From Anastrepha obliqua (Eukaryota > Arthropoda > Insecta > Diptera > Tephritidae), in contig NC_072893.1 of assembly GCF_027943255.1 (NCBI RefSeq), positions 59,862,001 through 59,926,000 on the forward strand: a DNA stretch of 64,000 bases, given 5' to 3'. A program made the position numbers and the translations under genes. The notes beneath the pieces were generated by a model. The model saw only the letters and a program-made list of their open reading frames with translations. It was not told the DNA's origin and made no database searches. Of this stretch, positions 57,665-64,000 are shown piece by piece (position 1 is the first letter of the stretch; the number at the start of each line of letters is the position of its first letter).

Positions 57665-59744
57665 TCAATTCTAAGACGAAAACATCTAACCGCGTACGTT
57701 GTAGAAGCCTTGTAGAGATCCAATAGAGAAAAAAAGCATACATTGAAATTTTATCAAACAATTTTTTTAATACATGCTGATGAAATGATAAAAAAAGGTA
57801 TTTAATCATAAGTAAGTTAGCATACAGATTTTCCGCCTTCATTTATTTCTCGCGTTTAAGTTGAATTTTAAGCTTTGGTGTACTAAGAGACTTATAATAG
57901 AATTTTATGATAAATGTTGTTGTGGTACATTTTAACCATGGTCCACTGTTACGTGCAGTATTTGTCCTCTCTTACTGAAAAGACAAAAAGGGCCCCCATC
58001 TTTTATACAAATTTTCACAGTTATCAAACTTTATTATCCTTCCTGATATATTTGTCTATCTCAAAAACATATTTTCGTAGTCAATATACTCTTTTGTCAT
58101 CAGCGTTATTCCTTAAATATGATACATATAAAATAAATAAAATAGGTATCACCAATATTGGGTCATACATAATCGTATTTATCTAAGATGTGTACATTAA
58201 AAAGTGTAATAGGATCCATTCAATATTTGATAATAAATATCAATAAATCATAAATAAGAAATACCGGATTATATACTACAATAAACTTGCACAACAACAA
58301 TAATAAGAAAATAACAACAAAGCATGCGTTTGGCACACGCATTCCAATAAGTAGACGCGCGAACACTCAAAATCCCACAGAATCGAAACAGCCAACCATT
58401 GAACAGAAGCGAAGATGCGAAGAATGTAGTTAGCTGGAGCGCAAATATTGGTGATAGCATTGTATTAATAGATTGAAAGCGGCACACACGATTGTACGTG
58501 CATACATATACATACAATATGTCGGTACGTACATATTCATATGTATCTACAAGACCCCTGCAGTGAAAACCTTTACTAGTGAAAGAAATACCTAGTTGAG
58601 AAATACGTGGTACTGTTTCGCTAAATTCAGGCCACTATACTGCTTTTCATGTCGAGGCAACTCGAAACAGCAGTGTCAAGATTGAAAAGTAAAGTAAAAA
58701 GGCTTAAGTCACTTCTGGATCTTAATAAAATATTCCTTTAACTTTGTATAGTGGCGCAAAATTTGTCATCCAATTTTATTTTGCTGCGCAGCCTTCTAAG
58801 AATCGGCTGATTTTACGAATTGGCGAATACGTGTGAAATGATAGGGTAAAATTCTGCTGCCGAGTACTCGGTTCCGGGGTAGTCGAGTTTACTCTCACAA
58901 TTTTGCTTCAAATGGCCAAACCTGATAATCTTTCATCCTTAGAAATTGCAACTTTTAGAGTAGTTTCCCTAATGAACACCAGAAAGTTCTAGACAGATTA
59001 ATACGTAACACTTAAGGCTTCAAATATATTCATGTAGGAGTTAATGCCTTTCAATATCTAACTCGCCAAGACCTAACATTTACAGAAAAATATACTCGAA
59101 AGTCTAATCATCCTCAATACAAAGCTCGGAATTTATCTCATTAGTGCTCGAATCTGTGAAGCCAGCAATAGTGTCGAACAACATTTTTTTTCAAATGACC
59201 GGATTGCCGAAAAACAAAAAGTAAACTAGTCATTGTTTGTTAATTTTTTTCCATTCAAAATCTTTAGAGCCCTTTTGGGAAAGCTGAAAATTGCGCTCAA
59301 GTTGTAGCGTATGCAATAAATACCAGACTATTAGTTTTGCACCTCATTTAGGGGAACTTCAATTAGTTTCAGATTTTTCAAAATCGGGCATGCAACGATT
59401 AGACAATGTTTTGCCTTCTTTTTCGAACGCGTGTAAGGAGGTGAATGTCCTTACCAATCAACCATAGCGCGCGTCTAATGAACAATGGATGACTCAAGAG
59501 ACTGGTAGGAGAAAATATTTCAAATCATATTTGTTTAAATTAGCTTCTTTAATCGTTTTGGTTTTATATTTGGAAATCAGCAATTGAATACCATCTCGTT
59601 TGTGGCGTACGTACATATGCTCGTTATCGGCTGGCGAAAATTTTAGTTTCGAACAATATACTCGACAGTAAGTGCATTGACTCAAAACCAAACATTCCGA
59701 CTAATTTTAAAAGATCAAAGAAAGTTATATTAATATTGTTGTAG
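57665..59744. other. Unassigned interval
   Basis: No gene or classifiable mobile element recognised. 58270-58560 has CA/ACAA-rich and CATATG-rich stretches. Confidence 0.35.
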
Positions 59745-60145
59745 CAGCTTACAAATCTCTACTTAGTTCGTCAATACCACCCAACGGTAGCAAATCGACT
59801 GTTTCGACAGAGTTGGTTCAATTGAAGAGAGGTGTTTAAGAGAGCACGTAAAGAAAAGGTTTGTGTCAAGCGTGGCACCAACACAAGCCGGATATATGTA
59901 TGTTGAGTATATCAGGATGAGTTCTGGAAAGATAGATGTTTAACCTGCTAAATTTCACAGTACGCAATAGTGCTAGGATGACGCGGGTCTCACGAGGTAG
60001 CTGAAGCTCTTCGTCTGGGATTGGTGTTAGTGGAACTCCCATAACGGCATTCGAATGACGATAGTTCATGTACTCTGTACTCGAGACTGTCCGATAATGG
60101 TATAGTGCAGAACATTTGATTCTAATTCGATTTAGAAATAGTGGA
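59745..60145 (-). mobile_element. Jockey-like non-LTR retrotransposon 3' end
   Basis: The minus strand reads VMGVPLTPIPDEELQLPRET, then RVILALLRTVKFSRLNIYLS and THPDILNI, the segment just before the PHDTNHLF motif in this Jockey family. After frameshifts TNSVETVDLLPLGGIDE resembles the final TxPVExAxFLGLPLDE. The 3' end runs into TGCTACAACAATATT, the same tail start as 18490-18520, so both are copies of one family. Confidence 0.72.
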
Positions 60146-61139
60146 TTTTGATACGGGGATAATATTCTACGTAGGCAAATGCACGTGTGTATGTTTACGT
60201 GTGAAGGAATTCTACAGTTATTGTCGCCTTAAGGTGAATAGCAAGCGCCGCATAATGGGTAAATGAGTAATAATCGGCAGCTCTTGGTATACATTTTCAC
60301 TCTATAGGTACTTGTATTTTAGTCGGATCAATGAAAGAAACATTAAAAGAAAATATCTTTAGAAAACCGAAACAAGGTTTAGGTAACACGAAATAAAATT
60401 AGCGGTGGCGTTAGCAGATTGCAGGGTCAGATTTTTTGATGGCAATTGATAGAGTATATTTTTAACGAGTAGCGAATATTGGTGAAGTGTTTCTTGCGCG
60501 AAAACTACACTCTCAAAATACTCTGAATAAGATAATCGAAATAAAATGCAAAATTATCAAGGCACTATACACTATATATTGGCCAGTTTTGACTATACAT
60601 TTATTTATTTTCTATTTTCTATTATTTTGTTTATAAAAACATAGTCCATTCCATAACAAAAAACATTTCATTTTATTAAAGCTTCAAACATTCTAGAAGA
60701 TTTATAAAAACTTGACAAACTTTTATCAACATTTTACGCTTTCTTAACAGAATTTCTAAAAAACAAGGTACGCACTTTTATAGCTCATTAAATTTTAGTG
60801 CAATAAAGCGCAGATTTGAAGCGGCTCGAAATTCTCGTTGATTTTTTAAAATTTTGTTCCTTATGGTGGTGCGCATTTTCTCCATATAACGAATGATATT
60901 TAGAATAAAAAAATTATTAAAAGTATACTAGAATAAAATAGACTATAAAACTGTATAGCCAAAATTTTAATTAAAAAGTTTGATTAAAAACCTGAATTTT
61001 GATAGGAATTGGACGTTTTTTTTAATTTTGCAACTTGGACTTATGTGATTTTTATTATAGAATGAAATATATTTTTATAAAAGATAAATTAAGCTAAAAT
61101 TGCAATATATTTCTTTTATAAATATAATTATATATAATT

Positions 61140-61990
61140 AACAGAACTGTGATGGATTTAACACCGAACAACACCCGCAAAATCCTTAGGGTTGCATCAA
61201 ATTTCTCCCTTTCACCAGCAAAAATTAAAGAAATGGCAAATTTTGCAGCCGACAAATTTACCTTTCGAAGGACTATTCATAAAGCGCCACATTTGTAACA
61301 TAGAAAATTAAAAAAAAAAATACTTTTGAATAAATTTCGTAAAGTACGCCGCCTCGATTGTGTAAGGGACCAGATAGCTTGGAGTTCTGTTACAAATAAC
61401 GATCCCGGTGGATGGGGTAGATGGAAAAAAATAGTATTTAGTGACGAAAAGAAGTTCAATCTAGATAGGCCGGATGAATTTATTTACTATTTCCATGGCT
61501 TAAGAATGGAGGAAAGGTACTTGAGTCAGCGTCGCCGCCGTGAGGGTGGTGTTATGGTATGGGGACCAAAATCGTACTATGGCGCGTTTGAATTAAAAAA
61601 TTTAAGCTGCAAAATAACGGGAAACAGCTATAAAGCTGTGTTTGAATCATCTTTTTCCGGAGTTCGTGAAACATTGGGACCTATTATTTGGTCCTTTCAA
61701 CAGGATAATGTACCCGTACACACCTCAAATGTGGTCAAAACTCGGATTGCGTCCCAAAACGTTGAAAATTTGGCTGACCACTGTACTTGCCAGGTCTGCA
61801 CATTATTGGACATCTATGGGGATGCCTTGGCTTGTAAGGTTCATGAGAATACGCAGTAATTTCAAGACAAAAATGCTTTCATTGGAATCATTCAAACGGC
61901 CTGGTCTGAAATTTCATTAGACTATCTATCAAATCCATTCATCAACGTTTTCACGAAGTACTTCATAAACAAGGTGCCAGGTTAAAATCT
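61140..61990 (+). mobile_element. Tc3-like transposase remnant (DD34E, inactive)
   Basis: The plus strand: KILRVASNFSLSPAKIK (DNA-binding part), then a 177-codon open frame (61326-61859) with KKIVFSDEKKFNLDRPDEFI (first Asp), EGGVMVWG, and IWSFQQDNVPVHTSNVVKT (second Asp). The frame then shifts; in another frame PLYLPGLHIIGHLWGCL stands where the family has PxLSPDLNxIEDLWGxL. The catalytic Glu, 34 residues after the second Asp, is Gly. Terminal repeats not located with confidence. Confidence 0.82.
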
Positions 61991-62819
61991 GAAGCTTTAA
62001 ATAGCAAATGTAAAAAAAACAAAAATTCCTATATTCTATGGAGCAATTCTATGTCAAGTGATCCAAGTATTTTAGACATCGGTGCCAATTCTGTTGAAAA
62101 TTGTATGTATGTATGTATACTCCTATCGTTCCGTTAACGAGCAAAGGGCAAAATAATTTCTTCACTCTCACTCATAAAAAATTGGCTAAACACGAGTTTC
62201 CGAAACTAAAATTCTTATATTTTCCCTATTTCCTTATTTTATTTTTCCTAGAGGGAATTAATAGGCTCAGGTAGAGATGAGTATGGAATTAGGTGATTAG
62301 TTGGCAGCAGCAACAGCGTTGAATAACAAAATTGGTTATTTTTGTGGATACGCACTCGTCGATATCAGCTTAAATTTGATTAAACACTACATTATGCATG
62401 TGCACTTACACCTACCCGCACGCATGCAAGAAAGGCCTCCCTTGATGATCTAAAAAGAAGCTGGGTGTCAAATCGAAGCTTTTCTAATTTACTTTTCTGA
62501 TGGTGATGTTTATTTTCGTGAAATTTTGGGGAGCAATGACATACACATTACTGTTTACACATATCAAAGCAAACAAATATATATAATGGGTGTTTTTTAG
62601 ACTCAAGGAATTTTTCTTCTTCAAAATAAGGAAAAATAATAAAAAATCAATGACTTCATTAGAACTTCCAAGTATTTCGGCATTTAGGGCCTTTTTCTCA
62701 ACATGTGCTTTGACTCTTCTCATCGTCTTAGCAGCCTACTGAGACTGTGGCAAGGCGGGACTACAAATTCACAATTCTTTTGAACTATTTGCAAGGCCGG
62801 TAATAATAGTAATAATTAG

Positions 62820-63025
62820 CGCTTACACCGTTTGTAGGGGGTTTGTCCGAGTTGCTCCTCCTTTTTGTGGTATGCGATTTGGAGGGGAGTCTTTTCAAGA
62901 AATACAATCGGAGGCTTGCCATTGCCTTCCAAGGCGCGTCTGCTATTAAGAAAAACTTGTTTTATCATTTGGTGTTTCAAGCCTGAGGTTTCAAACTCGG
63001 GCAATACCGAATGGTAATCATATAT
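62820..63025 (-). mobile_element. tRNA-derived SINE copy, internally shortened
   Basis: Reverse orientation: CTTACACCGTTTGTAGGGGG, CCGAGTTGCTCCTCCTTTTT, then a jump to GGAGGCTTGCCATTGCCTTC, GCGTCTGCTATTAAGAAAAA and TTGGTGTTTCAAGCCTGAGG. The A-box end is degraded. Middle landmarks (GTTCCACAAATGGAGGGACC) are missing. Confidence 0.75.
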
Positions 63026-63269
63026 CAACTGGGTCTTATGAAAACCATACGATAGGAAAAATTTGTTACCACTTTCTCCAGCAATATAGACTCAACTAAC
63101 CTAGCAACAAAGATCAATAAGCTGATGTATCTTTACAAAAAGTACCACAATCGAGTCATTGGCAGCCATTTTTTGAGATAATTGTGTTGTCAAAAGTTTG
63201 ACTCAATAAAGTGACAGTACTTGGCACTAAATTAGTTGGTAATTGATGTAATATACAGAGAATTTAGTA

Positions 63270-63530
63270 TCATTAACCTATAAGACGCACCACTTTAGGC
63301 TTCAAACACCATTTTGAAAAGCCAGTGACCAATGATACAGTCACCACTGAATACATATAAGTTTTTTCGGCAGTGATTGAGGTCACGAACTCATTTTTCT
63401 CATACCAAATAGGAGTATTTTCCATATGTAGGTACAAATTATGCCCGAAATGCATCTCATCGTTAAAGATGATTTTATGATAAGAAATTGAAATCAACTT
63501 CCATTGGATTTCCAACTAAATTTACCGAGC
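63270..63530 (-). mobile_element. Possible rosa-type mariner fragment
   Basis: The minus strand reads KIIFNDEMHFGHNLYLHMEN, then TPIWYEKNEF and VVTVSLVTGF. Positions line up with FxDEAHFxLxGxVNxQNCRIWxxxNP...VTVW in the copy at 4952-5662, with DE of the first catalytic box kept. Divergent, so only moderate confidence. Confidence 0.5.
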
Positions 63531-64000
63531 GTGTGAAGTGAACTGTCAGAAAAAATACAGCAAGGAGGCCATTCTGCTTAAGCGGCCTTTAATAAACAGA
63601 ATGCCGAGCAAGTGTATTTATTTATTTAAACACATAGTTCAAGTTACACCCCCGCCAAAATGTGTGTGCATCTTATAAAAGCACCCATTACATCCAAGTG
63701 CTTAAGTATTGAAGAAAGAAAATTTCCAATCGATAAAAACTTAATTTTACCTTCATGCGGACGCGTTGAAGTGAAGGTGGGAGAAATATATCCGCCCAGC
63801 TACAGGTGTACATATGTATGTACTCGTGTATCAGAGTTGCCGTTAGTTTTTGAATTTCAAAAAAATGTGGTGTAGATGATAAGTTTTAAATTTTAGTAGA
63901 TTTTAATAAAAACGTTTTGAACAATTTTGTGTCGATAATCGCGAAATAAATGCTTTGTAGAGCTTAAGAAGTGAAAACTGTATTGATGAATAGATTTAAA

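Overview
This is eukaryotic, AT-rich, intron-rich and repeat-rich DNA. It looks like a higher dipteran, and most probably a tephritid fruit fly; that is inference. Two things point there: the single recognisable host gene is an insect-type D2-like dopamine receptor, and the mobile elements include several DD41D 'rosa'-type mariner relatives, a lineage first described from tephritids, beside typical dipteran Jockey/LOA-, R1- and RTE-like retrotransposons.

Host gene. Dop2R (D2-like dopamine receptor) lies on the minus strand. Coding exon 1 (52206 down to 51114) encodes a long, acidic, Asn/Ser/Thr/Gly-rich extracellular N-terminus with about a dozen N-glycosylation sequons. Coding exon 2 (47391 down to 47201) encodes TM1, intracellular loop 1 and TM2. 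Both splice junctions are clean and in phase. TM3-TM7 were not found, so the rest of the gene should lie to the left, and most or all of 1-47200 is probably the next intron. The right-hand 11.8 kb is 5' flank or 5'UTR intron.

Everything else I can identify is mobile DNA or simple repeat. By position: 2836-3514 a TTAA-flanked element; 4952-6446 two rosa-type mariners in adjacent TA sites; 7045-8095 a mariner; 9510-11245 opposed non-LTR fragments; 16114-16410 the best SINE copy; 16425-18525 LOA- and Jockey-like remnants; 19748-20934 a mauritiana-type mariner; 23155-23785 an RNase-H-bearing non-LTR; 25540-30330 mariner and Tc1 pieces; 30641-31060 a SINE split by a hAT-type MITE; 31890-34980 non-LTR/R1-like pieces; 37661-38319 a second TTAA element; 38455-40310 a mariner and an RTE-like element; 43561-43847 a fold-back; 44265-44991 a third TTAA element; 45160-46760 non-LTR pieces framed by TTATT microsatellites; 47734-49929 a full-length Tc1-like element inside Dop2R intron 1, itself split by a fourth TTAA element; 53741-54286 a long-TIR MITE; 55257-56694 a Helitron with a 120-bp minisatellite; 57000-63530 further RTE, Jockey, Tc3-like, SINE and rosa pieces.

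No intact transposase or reverse transcriptase survives. All copies carry frameshifts, stops or internal deletions. The most useful structures are the four TTAA-flanked elements with a related core sequence, the Helitron minisatellite with a readable duplication history, and several nestings whose target-site duplications can be read directly.
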